DNA of 64,000 nt from Desulfuromusa sp. (GCA_016744675.1 JADGDX010000009.1:17040-81039), one strand, 5' to 3'; numbered from the stretch's first letter, positions 1 through 8,981 are shown. A program made the numbers and translations. Notes: a model not told the origin generated them from the letters alone.

Positions 1-1336
1 GCTCGCGACTGGCCTGATCTTTTTCCTTTTTTAAAGCAGCCTCTTCAATCTTCAACTGCATCAAACGTCGCGTGATGGCGTCAAGTTCCGCAGGCATTGA
101 ATCAATTTCAGTACGAATCGTCGCACAGGCTTCATCCACCAGATCAATCGCTTTATCAGGTAAAAAACGATCAGCAATATAGCGATGGCTCAGTTCAGCA
201 GCTGAAACTAACGCGTTATCTTGGATACGAACACCATGATAGACCTCAAAGCGTTCTTTCAAACCACGAAGAATACTGACGGTTGCTTCGACATCGGGTT
301 GCTCGACCATAACGGGTTGAAAACGGCGTTCAAGGGCGGGATCTTTCTCTAGGTATTGACGATATTCATCTAAAGTGGTGGCTCCGATACAATGCAATTC
401 TCCCCGCGCAAGCATTGGCTTGAGCATATTTCCTGCGTCGATTGCCCCTTCCGCCTTTCCCGTACCAACGATCGTGTGAAGCTCATCGATAAAGAGTAAA
501 ACCTGCCCGTCACTGTCTTGAATTTCTTTCAAAACCGCCTTGAGGCGTTCTTCAAATTCACCGCGGTATTTCGCACCGGCAACCAAAGCACTCATATCCA
601 GTGAGAAAACCGTCTTATCCTTCAGCCCCTCGGGCACATCACCTCGGACAATTCGATGAGCCAATCCTTCAACAATTGCAGTCTTTCCGACACCTGGCTC
701 ACCGATTAAAACAGGATTGTTTTTCGTCTTGCGTGAAAGAATTCTGATCACCCGACGAATTTCTTCATCTCGACCGATAACCGGATCAAGAGCCCCTTTC
801 TTAACTGCTTCGACCAAATCTCGACCATACTTTTCCAATGCTTCGTAAGTTGCTTCGGGATCTTGGCTGGTCACCCGCTGATGGCCACGTATTTCTGTTA
901 AAGCGTGCAGCAGTCGATCACGATCAATTTTATGCTTTTTAAATATTTTACCGGCTGCCGTCCGCTCTCCTTCTCCCACGACTGCCAACAAAATATGCTC
1001 TACGCTTACATATTCGTCCTTAAGCTGTTTAGCCTCCGTTTCTGCCTGAAGAAAAAGATTGCCAAGACGACGACTGGCATAGAGCTGACCACTATCAACA
1101 CCTGGGCCTCCCACCTTAGGACGTGACTGTAAATCTCCATTCAAACCGTCAATCATATCAGATGTCGTAATATCTAATTTTTGAAGCAACCGTGGCGTCA
1201 AGCCTTCTTCCTGCTCACAAAGAGCCAAGAGTAGATGTTCCCCATCCATCTCGACATGCCCAAAACGAAGAGCGTAAGCCTGAGCTTCCTGAAGAGCATC
1301 TTGGACTTTCTGGGTGGTTCGATTCAGATCAATCAT
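1..1336 (-). CDS. clpB: ATP-dependent chaperone ClpB (5' part; C-terminus beyond left edge)
   Basis: ClpB is a hexameric Hsp100 disaggregase that pulls polypeptides out of aggregates together with DnaK. The window holds about 445 N-terminal residues. An N-terminal Clp repeat domain starts from the ATG at 1336. The first AAA+ module has Walker A GEPGVGKT near residue 212, the position expected for the family. The reading frame then enters the coiled-coil middle domain at the window edge ([12 protein letters not shown] near positions 70-110). The second AAA+ module lies outside the window. It follows two Hsp20 genes on the same strand, which makes a protein-quality-control cluster. Identity is secure from motif spacing and length; only the 3' end is missing. 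Confidence 0.95.
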   Translation of the reverse strand, partial: MIDLNRTTQKVQDALQEAQAYALRFGHVEMDGEHLLLALCEQEEGLTPRLLQKLDITTSDMIDGLNGDLQSRPKVGGPGVDSGQLYASRRLGNLFLQAETEAKQLKDEYVSVEHILLAVVGEGERTAAGKIFKKHKIDRDRLLHALTEIRGHQRVTSQDPEATYEALEKYGRDLVEAVKKGALDPVIGRDEEIRRVIRILSRKTKNNPVLIGEPGVGKTAIVEGLAHRIVRGDVPEGLKDKTVFSLDMSALVAGAKYRGEFEERLKAVLKEIQDSDGQVLLFIDELHTIVGTGKAEGAIDAGNMLKPMLARGELHCIGATTLDEYRQYLEKDPALERRFQPVMVEQPDVEATVSILRGLKERFEVYHGVRIQDNALVSAAELSHRYIADRFLPDKAIDLVDEACATIRTEIDSMPAELDAITRRLMQLKIEEAALKKEKDQASRE

Positions 1337-1487
1337 AGTCACTCCCAACGTGTTATTTTTTCTGCTTGCCCACAATCTAAGTATAACCCCTTAAAGAGCA
1401 ACGGCCATAAAAAAGCGAGGGCTATTACCAGCCTGAACAAAGAAGGATATTGAACTCTGTAAAGTCCAATGCCCTTCTGTCCCTGTA

Positions 1488-1862
1488 TCAGTGTAACGTC
1501 TTCACAGCAATTTTCTTGGGCTTTTCTTCTTCAATTTTCGGTAACCTCAAAGTTAAAACACCATCTTTTAATACAGCATCCCCAGCAGTTCCGTTGATCC
1601 GCTCTGAAAGTTTAAATTGTCGATAAAAACTCCTTGGTCGCTCCTCTTCACCAACAACAATATCCCCTTCTAACGTCAGGACTCCACGGGAGACCTCAAG
1701 ACTTAACCCAGTTTCTTCCACACCCGGCAGCTCAGCGTTTAATACCAGTTCAGAGGTTGTTTCATAGATATCAACTGCGGGTGACAAACGAAATGTTGCC
1801 CGTTGCGATGTTGTTTCATTGCATTGATCTTGTTTATGTTCTTGAACCTTCATGTTCTCCAT
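1488..1862 (-). CDS. Hsp20/alpha-crystallin small heat-shock protein (second copy)
   Basis: A 124-residue small heat-shock protein, an ATP-independent holdase that keeps unfolding clients soluble. The alpha-crystallin domain covers roughly residues 28-118, with the typical end-of-domain segment GVLTLRLPKIEEEKPKKIAV. The N-terminal arm is short and charged. The start at 1862 is supported by a GGAG motif about seven bases upstream. It lies 49 bp behind another Hsp20 gene on the same strand, so the two are probably cotranscribed. The paralogues differ clearly in sequence, so this is not a recent duplication; hetero-oligomers are possible. Confidence 0.9.
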   Translation of the reverse strand: MENMKVQEHKQDQCNETTSQRATFRLSPAVDIYETTSELVLNAELPGVEETGLSLEVSRGVLTLEGDIVVGEEERPRSFYRQFKLSERINGTAGDAVLKDGVLTLRLPKIEEEKPKKIAVKTLH

Positions 1863-1911
1863 AACATATCTCCTTCATCCATTCTTTGTAATCCAATAAT
1901 AAAAATCCCAT

Positions 1912-2340
1912 TTAACTAACGACAACTTCGATCTTTTTGGGTAACGCAGAAGCAGCTTTTGGCAAAATAATTTTCAAAATCCCCTGCCTGTACTCTGCTT
2001 CAACTTTTTCTGCATCTAGGTTTGCAGTAAGCTGCAAAGTCTCCTCAAATGGTTCAGCACTTCGTTCCTGGCGATGCCAGCGAACATCCTTTGGCACTTC
2101 GGGCTGTAAAAATTCACCAGACACATGCAAACGCCGGCCCATCATGCTGATGTCAAGTTTGTCGGCATCTAGCCCAGGTAACGATGCTTCAATACAGTAG
2201 CTTTCCCCACGATCTTTCACTTTAAAGTTTATTTTTTTTACCTGCAGACGCGAATCAGAACTCTCACTGAAACCTCGAAAAAGATGATCTATTTCACGTT
2301 GCATATGCCCCACTTCATTCACAAACTGTAATCCAAACAT
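1912..2340 (-). CDS. Hsp20/alpha-crystallin small heat-shock protein (first copy)
   Basis: A 142-residue small heat-shock protein starting MFGLQFVNEVGHMQREID. The alpha-crystallin domain ends in GILKIILPKAASALPKKIEV. The open frame extends upstream to 2415, but the ATG at 2340 is preferred because AAGGAG lies seven bases before it and the extension reads as leader DNA. Upstream are a sigma-54-like promoter and a long inverted repeat, and beyond them the gene for a sigma-54 activator. This arrangement suggests activator-controlled stress induction of the hsp20 pair. The chaperone function is family knowledge; the regulation is inferred. Confidence 0.9.
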   Translation of the reverse strand: MFGLQFVNEVGHMQREIDHLFRGFSESSDSRLQVKKINFKVKDRGESYCIEASLPGLDADKLDISMMGRRLHVSGEFLQPEVPKDVRWHRQERSAEPFEETLQLTANLDAEKVEAEYRQGILKIILPKAASALPKKIEVVVS

Positions 2341-2391
2341 TTTGTTTCTCCTTTTATAACGGTTGTTTTTGTTTTGCTGGACTACAGATAA

Positions 2392-2407
2392 TCCAAGAGT
2401 CATACCA
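2392..2407 (-). promoter_or_regulatory. Candidate sigma-54 (-24/-12) promoter of hsp20
   Basis: Read on the minus strand, TGGTATGACTCTTGGA has GG and a TTG element at sigma-54 spacing. The -12 element reads GG rather than the canonical GC, so the match is imperfect. It lies about 52 bp before the hsp20 start and 71 bp downstream of the inverted repeat at 2478-2532. That is a normal distance between a sigma-54 promoter and an activator site. Confidence 0.45.
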
Positions 2408-2477
2408 AAAAACACAAAAGATTAAACAACTGCATGATTAGGTAGTTACGGAAAAGTCCCTCATATGCCGTTACATC

Positions 2478-2532
2478 TGCGACGTCGCAGCTGTCGCAAG
2501 AAGTAGATCGATGCGACAGGTGCGACGTCGCA
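2478..2532. promoter_or_regulatory. Long inverted repeat, candidate upstream activating sequence
   Basis: Two 21 bp arms (2478-2498 and 2512-2532) are inverted repeats with one mismatch, separated by 13 bp. Each arm contains the perfect 12 bp palindrome TGCGACGTCGCA, plus a half-site CTGTCGCA or its complement. The element sits between the sigma-54 activator gene and hsp20, without the T-run expected of a terminator. It is best read as paired dimer-binding sites for the Fis-type HTH of the neighbouring activator; binding itself is inferred. Confidence 0.6.
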
Positions 2533-2577
2533 CAGAACAATAGAATTTTCCATAGCGATAATGGGTTATTGTATAAA

Positions 2578-3996
2578 TCAGGAAAGGTCGTTACGGGTCA
2601 GGTTTAAATGTTGCAAATGACGGTAGAGGGTTGCGCGATGGACACCAAGAGATCTGGCTGCGGCAGAAAGGTTTTGATTCGCTTCATGATAGGCTTTCCG
2701 GATAGACTCCTCAGACAAATCGATCCGTTGACCTAGAATCCGCTTATTTTTTTCATCTTGATAGGGAGGAAGCACATCGGCATGGGAATAAGGAATAGCC
2801 AACGGAAGAGGCTCATCCTTTCGATCGAGAGGAACAATGTCACTAGAACGGGAAAAATTTTGTCGTTCACTAATCCATTCGGTAAAAGCTCGCGCGCTGA
2901 TAGCCTCGGTTTCCGATTCAATCACCACCCGCTCAATGACGTTACGCAGTTCACGAATATTCCCCGGCCACAGATAGGATTGCAGCAACCGGACAGCCTC
3001 CCCGGTCAGACGTTTAATATTTTTCCCATAGCGGGAGCTAAACTGTTCAAGAAACAACTCAGCCAGCAATGGGATATCCTCCGCTCTTTCACGCAATGCG
3101 GGAAGATGAATCCGCAAAACAGCCAAGCGGTGGTAAAGATCAGCACGAAAACGTTTTTCTGTCACTGCCTGTTCCAAGGGAACATTGGTTGCCCCGATAA
3201 AACGGACATCGACCTGATAACTCTTTTCCCCTCCGACTCTTTGGACCCGCCCATCCTCAAGAACACGAAGTAATTTAGTCTGGGTTTGGAGTGGCATGTC
3301 CCCAATTTCATCTAGGAACAGGGTTCCGCCATCTGCCCGCTCAAAGTAACCGCGATGCTCGCGCACAGCACCGGTAAAAGCGCCCCGCTCGTGTCCAAAC
3401 AATTCAGACTCAAGTAACTGCTCGCTAATCGCAGCGCAGTTTAGAGCAGCAAAGGTTTTATCATGTCGCAAGCTCTCATCATGCAACGCCTGAGCGACCA
3501 ATTCCTTACCGGCTCCTGTTTCGCCGGTAATAATCACAGCCGCATCTGATGCTGCATACAGGCGAATTTTGCGAAACACTTCGTGCATTGCTGCACTGCT
3601 GCCAACCATATTGCGGAAACCAACATCTTGCCTACTTGCAACCGATTCACCCCGCAAACTGACCCTGACTAACTGCCCCAGATAATCATCGGTCAATCCA
3701 GCAAATTGAATGTCTGCAAGAAATTCTGGAAAGTTTGGCAGAAGGCGCAACTTGACACCACTCAAATCTTGCCCTTGATCAAGGACTTCAGAAACCAAGG
3801 GAATCAACGCTGGAACCGATGCGGGAAAAAGAGAGAGGGGAGAACTGCCCCGCACATCAGAGGAATTAAGTTGAAGCCACTGTGTAAGCCGGTCGGACAC
3901 CCCCCGAACCTGCCATTCACCATGCCCCCAGCGCACCAGAACAAGGTCCGGGGCTACTGCAGGGAGATTTTCTGTATGATTTACACTTTGAGACAT
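2578..3996 (-). CDS. Sigma-54-dependent transcriptional activator (PAS-like, AAA+, Fis HTH)
   Basis: A 472-residue bacterial enhancer-binding protein that would remodel sigma-54 RNA polymerase by ATP hydrolysis. Residues about 20-115 look like a PAS-type sensor. The AAA+ domain spans about 130-365, with Walker A GETGAGKE, the sigma-54 contact loop GAFTGA, Walker B-like GTLFLDEIG and an arginine-finger region. A Fis-type HTH ends the protein (LSAAARSLGVHRATLYRHL). There is no receiver domain, so control is probably through the N-terminal sensor rather than by phosphorylation. The gene lies directly upstream of hsp20 with a strong palindromic site between them, suggesting that Hsp20 is its target. 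Confidence 0.92.
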   Translation of the reverse strand: MSQSVNHTENLPAVAPDLVLVRWGHGEWQVRGVSDRLTQWLQLNSSDVRGSSPLSLFPASVPALIPLVSEVLDQGQDLSGVKLRLLPNFPEFLADIQFAGLTDDYLGQLVRVSLRGESVASRQDVGFRNMVGSSAAMHEVFRKIRLYAASDAAVIITGETGAGKELVAQALHDESLRHDKTFAALNCAAISEQLLESELFGHERGAFTGAVREHRGYFERADGGTLFLDEIGDMPLQTQTKLLRVLEDGRVQRVGGEKSYQVDVRFIGATNVPLEQAVTEKRFRADLYHRLAVLRIHLPALRERAEDIPLLAELFLEQFSSRYGKNIKRLTGEAVRLLQSYLWPGNIRELRNVIERVVIESETEAISARAFTEWISERQNFSRSSDIVPLDRKDEPLPLAIPYSHADVLPPYQDEKNKRILGQRIDLSEESIRKAYHEANQNLSAAARSLGVHRATLYRHLQHLNLTRNDLS

Positions 3997-4005
3997 AGAT
4001 TATAA

Positions 4006-4341
4006 TCAGTGCCGTAAAGTTGACAAATAATCACCAAAAGGCTGCTCCCCTGCCTCAAACTGAGTCAGTTTAATTCCCATTCCAGCCTTATTAGCCAATC
4101 GGATTAAGTTTGGTGGCACCTTTTTGGCCCAACATACTCTCCCACAAACAACCACTTTTTGTTCATCGGGCAAACTCACTTCGATCAACAGTTTTGTCCC
4201 AGGGCGCTCAGGTTGGCCGGTGATAAGATACATCCCCCCGGTGGAGATATCCCCTGTAAATGCAACCCGCTTAGGATATTCGGCTCCAAATCGAACCTTC
4301 AGACGCTTTTTTTTACGAAGCGGTTTCCGCTCTGCCCTCAT
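4006..4341 (-). CDS. PilZ domain protein
   Basis: A 111-residue, single-domain PilZ protein. The c-di-GMP-binding signature is visible: a basic cluster RKPLRKKKRLKVRF at residues 5-18 and the motif DISTGG near residue 31. Such proteins act as c-di-GMP-responsive adaptors for motility, polysaccharide or secretion machinery. The start is supported by GGAG upstream of the ATG. It lies ten bases before the sigma-54 activator gene on the same strand and may be cotranscribed with it. The partner is unknown. Confidence 0.85.
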   Translation of the reverse strand: MRAERKPLRKKKRLKVRFGAEYPKRVAFTGDISTGGMYLITGQPERPGTKLLIEVSLPDEQKVVVCGRVCWAKKVPPNLIRLANKAGMGIKLTQFEAGEQPFGDYLSTLRH

Positions 4342-4393
4342 GCTCTTCTCCAGTACAACAACTTCACTTCAGAATCAAAAAAATACTTAACCG

Positions 4394-4651
4394 TTATTTT
4401 CTTGACCTCACCAACAGAAGACTTCCTCCTAAACAAAAAACAACGCCCAGAGAAGCACCAACGGTTCCCCGGTATTTTGCTTGCTGGAGAGATTGTTCAT
4501 GATCAAAAGAAGCCTTTCCGCCCAACGATCTGGAAAAGCTGACAATACACGTATCAGGTGTTGCCCCTTTTATAATCTGGCCAATTCCGACACAAAAAGA
4601 AACAAAACCAAAAAGTAAAAAAATAAGCCCAAAAACTGTCTTCACACGCAT
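4394..4651 (-). CDS. Small two-helix membrane protein of unknown function
   Basis: An 85-residue protein with a hydrophobic segment at about residues 5-25 and another at about 62-80, separated by a polar loop containing SFSRSLGGKASFDHEQS. I do not recognise the family. The frame can start at GTG 4660, but ATG 4651 is better spaced from a GGGTGG motif. It lies 52 bp upstream of the PilZ gene on the same strand. Confidence 0.55.
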   Translation of the reverse strand: MRVKTVFGLIFLLFGFVSFCVGIGQIIKGATPDTCIVSFSRSLGGKASFDHEQSLQQAKYRGTVGASLGVVFCLGGSLLLVRSRK

Positions 4652-5216
4652 CGAGTCCACCCAATCATCAAATTTGAATGATTTTCGTCAGCATATCCCA
4701 AAAAGACAAAAGGGGCTATCTCTTCACAGCATTTACTGCTGAGCTTCGCCTCTTATTTCCAAAACAAAAACAACAGCCAATGATCATTTGTTTTGAAATT
4801 AATAAATTCATGAACACTATACGCAGCATATAAATAGATTTTCTATTCCAAAATAGTTTCACCGATAAGACCCTTATCTATTCAATACTGTAAATAGCGG
4901 TGTTTTTCTTTTTAAAAGTCTCCCTCAGAAAACGTATAGCTAGTACCACCAACTTTCTTCTGGGACAGATAAGCCAAAGCTGTGGCCGCGGTACCAAAAT
5001 AACTCGGTTCAAGGGTTCCTTTTAGACCTATCCTAGTGGCATGAAAAATAAGATTTATTTGTAGCTTAAATAGTGAGGACAGCGTGAAGACAACCCCTTG
5101 TCAAGCAAGATAACTCTAGATGCTGAATTATTATAATTACTGATTGGACTTATCATTAAGCACTTACAACTATTGAGGGAAGAATAAAACCTTGGATCCC
5201 AAGCTCCGCCAACTAA
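4652..5216. other. AT-rich intergenic stretch without a supported gene
   Basis: About 560 bp with no convincing open frame, codon bias or RBS. Short frames here run through the hairpin at 5217-5254 and are probably chance. The base composition is clearly more AT-rich than in the genes to the left. Confidence 0.5.
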
Positions 5217-5254
5217 AAAGCCCCTCACAGCGAAATGCTGTAAGGGGCTTTTTA
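5217..5254. terminator. Bidirectional hairpin terminator
   Basis: AAAAGCCCCT and its complement AGGGGCTTTTT flank inner arms ACAGC/GCTGT with an AAAT loop, so U-runs occur in both directions. It lies beyond the 3' end of the minus-strand PIN-like gene. The flank resembles the tRNA-Asn terminator at 8212-8248, including the adjoining TTGGCG and GAGCCAT sequences read on the minus strand. Confidence 0.7.
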
Positions 5255-5323
5255 TAATGGCTCGCCAGCACAAACGAAACTGGGCAATGGGAAGATAGTC
5301 TTAAAATAGAAAAATAAACACCA

Positions 5324-5878
5324 TTATTCAATATTTTTCAATTTTACAATTCTTTCGTCTGTGAGCAAAGTGGAATGCTCTCTTCTTTTATATATTGATG
5401 GCTTTGATCCCGTAGGATAAAAGTCCGTTCTCTTAATATATTTTTCTGACCTAAAATCATGTGAAACAAATATCAAGCATCCAGAAATAGCCAATAGTGC
5501 AACAAAATGCGGATCGTCAAAATCTTTTTTATTAACCTTTTTGACTAATTTTTCTTCATATGAGTCCACTAGTTGATCTGATATGCTTGCAATTTTAGAT
5601 GCCTTCTTTAATTCTGCCAAATAGCTAAGATATTTTCCCATTTTTGAAATTTCTTTTTTCAACTTAGTGCCGCCAATAACTAACTTAACCCTGTCATTCC
5701 TGTTCATCCAATCACTCAGTGGTTCAAAATCAGGATAATTCTTATGATTTGAATCAAAGAAACAATGATATGAATTAACATCTAGAGTAAAACACATATC
5801 AAAGACCCAATATCGTTCGCTGTTCTGACAGGAAAAATTCTCTATATTGCTTTGGTTGAGAGTCGGGCAGTTCTCCAT
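5324..5878 (-). CDS. PIN-like domain protein, partner of AAA ATPase
   Basis: A protein of about 184 residues with a PIN/VapC-like layout. An early strand WVFDMCFTLDVN supplies the first acidic residue, and a late motif DFDDPHFVALLA is followed by a strand ending in SHD. PIN domains are metal-dependent RNases; activity here is inferred from the acidic residues only. The frame overlaps the end of the upstream ATPase gene by about 80 bp, which indicates tight coupling. The ATG at 5878 is chosen because the first PIN strand lies inside the overlap and excludes the next ATG at 5797. It could be the effector of a two-gene defence or toxin module. Confidence 0.6.
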   Translation of the reverse strand: MENCPTLNQSNIENFSCQNSERYWVFDMCFTLDVNSYHCFFDSNHKNYPDFEPLSDWMNRNDRVKLVIGGTKLKKEISKMGKYLSYLAELKKASKIASISDQLVDSYEEKLVKKVNKKDFDDPHFVALLAISGCLIFVSHDFRSEKYIKRTDFYPTGSKPSIYKRREHSTLLTDERIVKLKNIE

Positions 5879-7082
5879 TTTTATCAACTCTCATGATATT
5901 GAATTTATTCCCTCTAGAATTCCTCTCAAAAAACAATATTTGGCAAAAGTTTTCAGGAACTTTATTGTTTCTAAAATTCAACCTAAACCTATCCATCAAG
6001 TAATCACTATGAGTTTCTACAAACAATACACATTCCTTGCTTGTGGAAACATTAAAGAAAAGGTCTCCTAGTGCTGCCTGCGCCCTCGGGTGTAAATGAA
6101 CTTCTGGCTGCTGAATTGAGAACCACGACTTATTTGGTCGATCTAATAGCTCAACAACAACTGGTAAAACTTGAGAGACACCATATCCAACACTATTCAC
6201 ACGAAGAGAACATTTTTTCCCTAAATCCACTATTATTTCAAATGGGGCAGTATTGTCATTTCCAAACTGAGAAACATCAATATGTTGGTAAAGCCCGCTT
6301 TCCTTACCAAAAGCATCTAAGGATTTTTTAAACTCGGTTGATATGATCCTTGTATTCGCCTTAATAATGTAGGGGGTGTGCTCTCCCTCAGAATTAAAAT
6401 CCTGTGAATACCCATCATAAGTTCTTTTTGGCTTAGTCCTAATTGGAGCAAGACTAGCGAACTCATTTGACAATACAGGATGTGGATGTCTATTAAACTT
6501 TGGAGGTTGAGAAGTGAACATCTCGTGGACGACGATAAAGAACATAAAAATTGGATAAGCAACAAACTGCGCTGCCAAATCCTTAGAGACAAACTTGTAC
6601 CCTTTTGTTTCAACTGCAAAGTTGATCAAATCTTCAAAACATTTATCAGGTTTAGAACCTTCAACCAAACTCAATTCACAAGAAAATCTTATGGACACCG
6701 TTTTTTTCGTGATTCTCAATGTTGCACAGTATTCTTTATCCATATAGCTAATTCGAGAAAGGCTAGCTAAACCATTTTTTCCCTCCTTGAAATGAAACAA
6801 AAAACAAGAGTCACCGTCATTTTCATTTTCAGTAAACACTCCAACCTGAAATTCTTTTTTATCTTCAGAACTCACGCTTACAATATCTTTAAAACCACCA
6901 AAACTATATTCAGAAATATTGAAATTAAAATCACTCCAATATTCGCGGGTTCCAAACAAAGATACCAACCCTAGAATTGAAGACTTCCCCGTACTATTCT
7001 CACCCACAAAAAAATTTACGGGAGAAATTGGAATAGTTGTCTTAGAAAATCCTCTAAAATTATTTACATATACAGTGTCCAA
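5799..7082 (-). CDS. AAA family ATPase (AAA_15/OLD-like), ABC-type head
   Basis: A protein of about 427 residues. It begins with an Rec/SMC-like strand (VNNFRGF) and Walker A GENSTGKSS at residues 27-35. Late in the protein come the ABC-class Walker B region QPEVHLHPRAQ and a switch segment ETHSDYLMDRF. This layout is shared with ATPases of several phage-defence pairs in which the ATPase senses and a second protein kills. The start is uncertain: TTG 7082 has GGGAG at good spacing, while the frame stays open to TTG 7124. It overlaps the downstream PIN-like gene. Base composition is AT-rich, unlike the core genes, which suggests acquisition. Confidence 0.8.
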   Translation of the reverse strand: MDTVYVNNFRGFSKTTIPISPVNFFVGENSTGKSSILGLVSLFGTREYWSDFNFNISEYSFGGFKDIVSVSSEDKKEFQVGVFTENENDGDSCFLFHFKEGKNGLASLSRISYMDKEYCATLRITKKTVSIRFSCELSLVEGSKPDKCFEDLINFAVETKGYKFVSKDLAAQFVAYPIFMFFIVVHEMFTSQPPKFNRHPHPVLSNEFASLAPIRTKPKRTYDGYSQDFNSEGEHTPYIIKANTRIISTEFKKSLDAFGKESGLYQHIDVSQFGNDNTAPFEIIVDLGKKCSLRVNSVGYGVSQVLPVVVELLDRPNKSWFSIQQPEVHLHPRAQAALGDLFFNVSTSKECVLFVETHSDYLMDRFRLNFRNNKVPENFCQILFFERNSRGNKFNIMRVDKNGELPDSQPKQYREFFLSEQRTILGL

Positions 7083-7136
7083 AGCAATTCTCCCTACCCC
7101 GTTACAGTAACACGGGGGGTTCAAAATACATATTCT

Positions 7137-7841
7137 TCAATCTAAACATCGAATGGATACTTCTTGAGGGTTCCATCGAGGTCGACTGCCCTTCCCACGC
7201 CAACTTGACCTTATCTTTATGTCATAAAGACAAGATCCGAATCCATTGTGACTTACTATATCTTGCCCCCACACCGTTCTTCCTCGTTCACTTTTTGCAG
7301 TTGCCGTCACCCTTAACTGCTTACATTTATATCCACTCGAAATTCTGCCAGTCAGCTGTATATAGCCGGACTCTTGCCTTGCAGTTGTGTTTGAATATTT
7401 AAAATCAGGTCGATGACGAGAGGAAGGTTGAGTTACCGATGTTTTTTTCACTATTTTTGAATTGGCTACTGCAACAACCCTTTGTGGCCGTTGTAGATTA
7501 GCAGCCGAGATATGACCAATATCAATCGGCGTATGTGCAACTGCTTTTTTGTTTGTAGGCCGATCAGAAAACATAACTCTTCCATCCTCATCAACCCACC
7601 TGTAAATACCTGAATCGGATTCATAATACGACTCATCTTCAACAGGTCTTACTTTTCTCGGGAGCTGCTTAGTTCTGGGAGTTGTATTGTCTTCCGGGAA
7701 TATCAAGAAATCATCAAGCTTTGATTCTTCAGTGATTGGCTCTGGCTTCACATACCTATCATGGATGACAGGCCAGAAAAGTGCTCCAGCAAAAACGATT
7801 GGAAAGCTGATTACAAGTAATCTTATCAATAAGTCCATCAT
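7137..7841 (-). CDS. DUF4124-like membrane-anchored protein
   Basis: A 234-residue protein with one N-terminal membrane segment (about residues 4-25). It is followed by a proline/acid-rich linker and a DUF4124-type motif IYRWVDEDGRVMFSDRP at about residues 79-95. The C-terminal half is basic with Cys residues near 173, 204 and 232. DUF4124 proteins are usually periplasmic or envelope proteins of unknown role. It lies 54 bp upstream of the ATPase gene on the same strand, but nothing links the functions. ATG 7841 and ATG 7838 are both possible starts. Confidence 0.6.
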   Translation of the reverse strand: MMDLLIRLLVISFPIVFAGALFWPVIHDRYVKPEPITEESKLDDFLIFPEDNTTPRTKQLPRKVRPVEDESYYESDSGIYRWVDEDGRVMFSDRPTNKKAVAHTPIDIGHISAANLQRPQRVVAVANSKIVKKTSVTQPSSRHRPDFKYSNTTARQESGYIQLTGRISSGYKCKQLRVTATAKSERGRTVWGQDIVSHNGFGSCLYDIKIRSSWRGKGSRPRWNPQEVSIRCLD

Positions 7842-8211
7842 CCCCCCCGAATAATCACATTGATGAAACCATTAGTATAACTGAATATTTAATCAGTCAA
7901 GGAATATTATTTCTCAGTCGCACAGCAAGTAGGAGAAGCGTGCCAAAATGAATCTGGACTGGACTATTATCCATTGAGATATTTCAAGTCCCGCCTATCA
8001 AATACCCAGACAAAATGAGTTACAAATATCCATAAGAGCTTTGAACTTGCTGGGGGCTTAAAATTGAATCAATTCAAGGGCAGGAAAGGAAACAGGAGAA
8101 GGGCACAGCATGAAACAAAAATGCCTGCATTGAAAATTTCCCATAAGGCAGAAGTAGCTATTTTAACCCGTACACTCAAAACTGGTTACCAAGATGTCGC
8201 CAACAAAAAAG
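7842..8211. other. Intergenic stretch without a supported gene
   Basis: About 370 bp between the DUF4124-like gene and the tRNA-Asn terminator. One 37-codon frame (8121-8234, plus strand) runs into the terminator and lacks a convincing RBS. I see no repeat or known RNA here. Confidence 0.5.
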
Positions 8212-8248
8212 GGACTTACAGCTTAATGCCGTAAGTCCCTGTATTTTT
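8212..8248 (-). terminator. Terminator of tRNA-Asn
   Basis: On the minus strand AGGGACTTAC...GTAAGTCCCT forms a stem followed by a T-run, directly after the tRNA 3' end. Confidence 0.75.
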
Positions 8249-8249
8249 A

Positions 8250-8325
8250 TGGCTCCCTTTGCTGGGCTCGAACCAGCGACAATCTGATTAACAGTCAGAT
8301 GCTCTACCAACTGAGCTAAAAGGGA
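8250..8325 (-). tRNA. tRNA-Asn (anticodon GTT)
   Basis: A 76 nt cloverleaf is readable on the minus strand. The acceptor arms are TCCCTTT and AAAGGGA with discriminator G and encoded CCA. The D-arm is AGCTCAGTTGGTAGAGC, the anticodon stem-loop CTGACTGTTAATCAG has anticodon GTT, and the T-arm contains GGTTCGAGCC. The gene is a possible integration target for the AT-rich patch on its 3' side. Confidence 0.95.
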
Positions 8326-8393
8326 ATATTGTGTTGCGGTGGGGAAATATAGAAAATTGCCCCTGCACTGTCAAGCCTTTTTTGGTGATTCGG

Positions 8394-8981
8394 CTAACCA
8401 GCCTTTTTCAAATCGTTAAGAACGAGTTTAGCAACTGCTTTTAAGGTTTCGAAAACCCCTTCACCGCTCATGGCGCAGCCCTCAAGTTCTGGGACTTTTC
8501 GAGGATTTAAAAGATTACTCAACTCCTCAACAGAGCTGACATTGGGAAGATCGCGCTTATTATATTGAATGACAAACGGGAGTTTTTCTAGATCAAAACC
8601 CTGTTCCTCAAGATTATCTTTCAGGTTCTCCAAACTTTCGATATTGGCATCAAATCGCTCTTCTTGAGAGTCAGCGACGAATACAACACCATCAACTCCT
8701 TTGAGAATCAATTTGCGTGATGCATCATAAAAAACCTGGCCTGGAACAGTATAGAGATGAAAACGGGTTTTAAATCCGCGAATTTCACCTAATGCCAATG
8801 GCAAAAAATCAAAAAATAAGGTTCGCTCAGTTTCCGTCGCCAGAGAGATCATCTTCCCTTTTGATTCTTCTGCTGTCTTATTATAGATAAACTGAAGGTT
8901 TGTAGTCTTTCCACAAAGCCCAGGGCCATAATAAACAATCTTGCAATTAATCTCTCTTGAAGCGTAATTTATAAAAGACAT
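8394..8981 (-). CDS. mglA: MglA-type small Ras-like GTPase
   Basis: A 195-residue prokaryotic Ras-like GTPase. The P-loop is GPGLCGKTT at residues 19-27, switch II includes TVPGQVFY, and the base-recognition motif is NKRD near residue 141. MglA controls cell polarity and motility in Myxococcus; in related anaerobes the pair is widespread but less studied. The gene follows the roadblock-domain gene after 14 bp on the same strand, matching the usual MglB-MglA order, with MglB as its GTPase-activating partner. Confidence 0.92.
   Translation of the reverse strand: MSFINYASREINCKIVYYGPGLCGKTTNLQFIYNKTAEESKGKMISLATETERTLFFDFLPLALGEIRGFKTRFHLYTVPGQVFYDASRKLILKGVDGVVFVADSQEERFDANIESLENLKDNLEEQGFDLEKLPFVIQYNKRDLPNVSSVEELSNLLNPRKVPELEGCAMSGEGVFETLKAVAKLVLNDLKKAG

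Noticed and set aside
2758..3273. 171-codon plus-strand frame opposite the sigma-54 activator
   Set aside because: Mirror frame of a conserved AAA+ region, with no protein family features.
5055..5273. 72-codon minus-strand frame
   Set aside because: It runs through the bidirectional terminator and has no RBS or recognizable sequence.
8121..8234. 37-codon plus-strand frame before tRNA-Asn
   Set aside because: Its end lies inside the tRNA terminator hairpin and no RBS is visible; could be a relic but cannot be supported.
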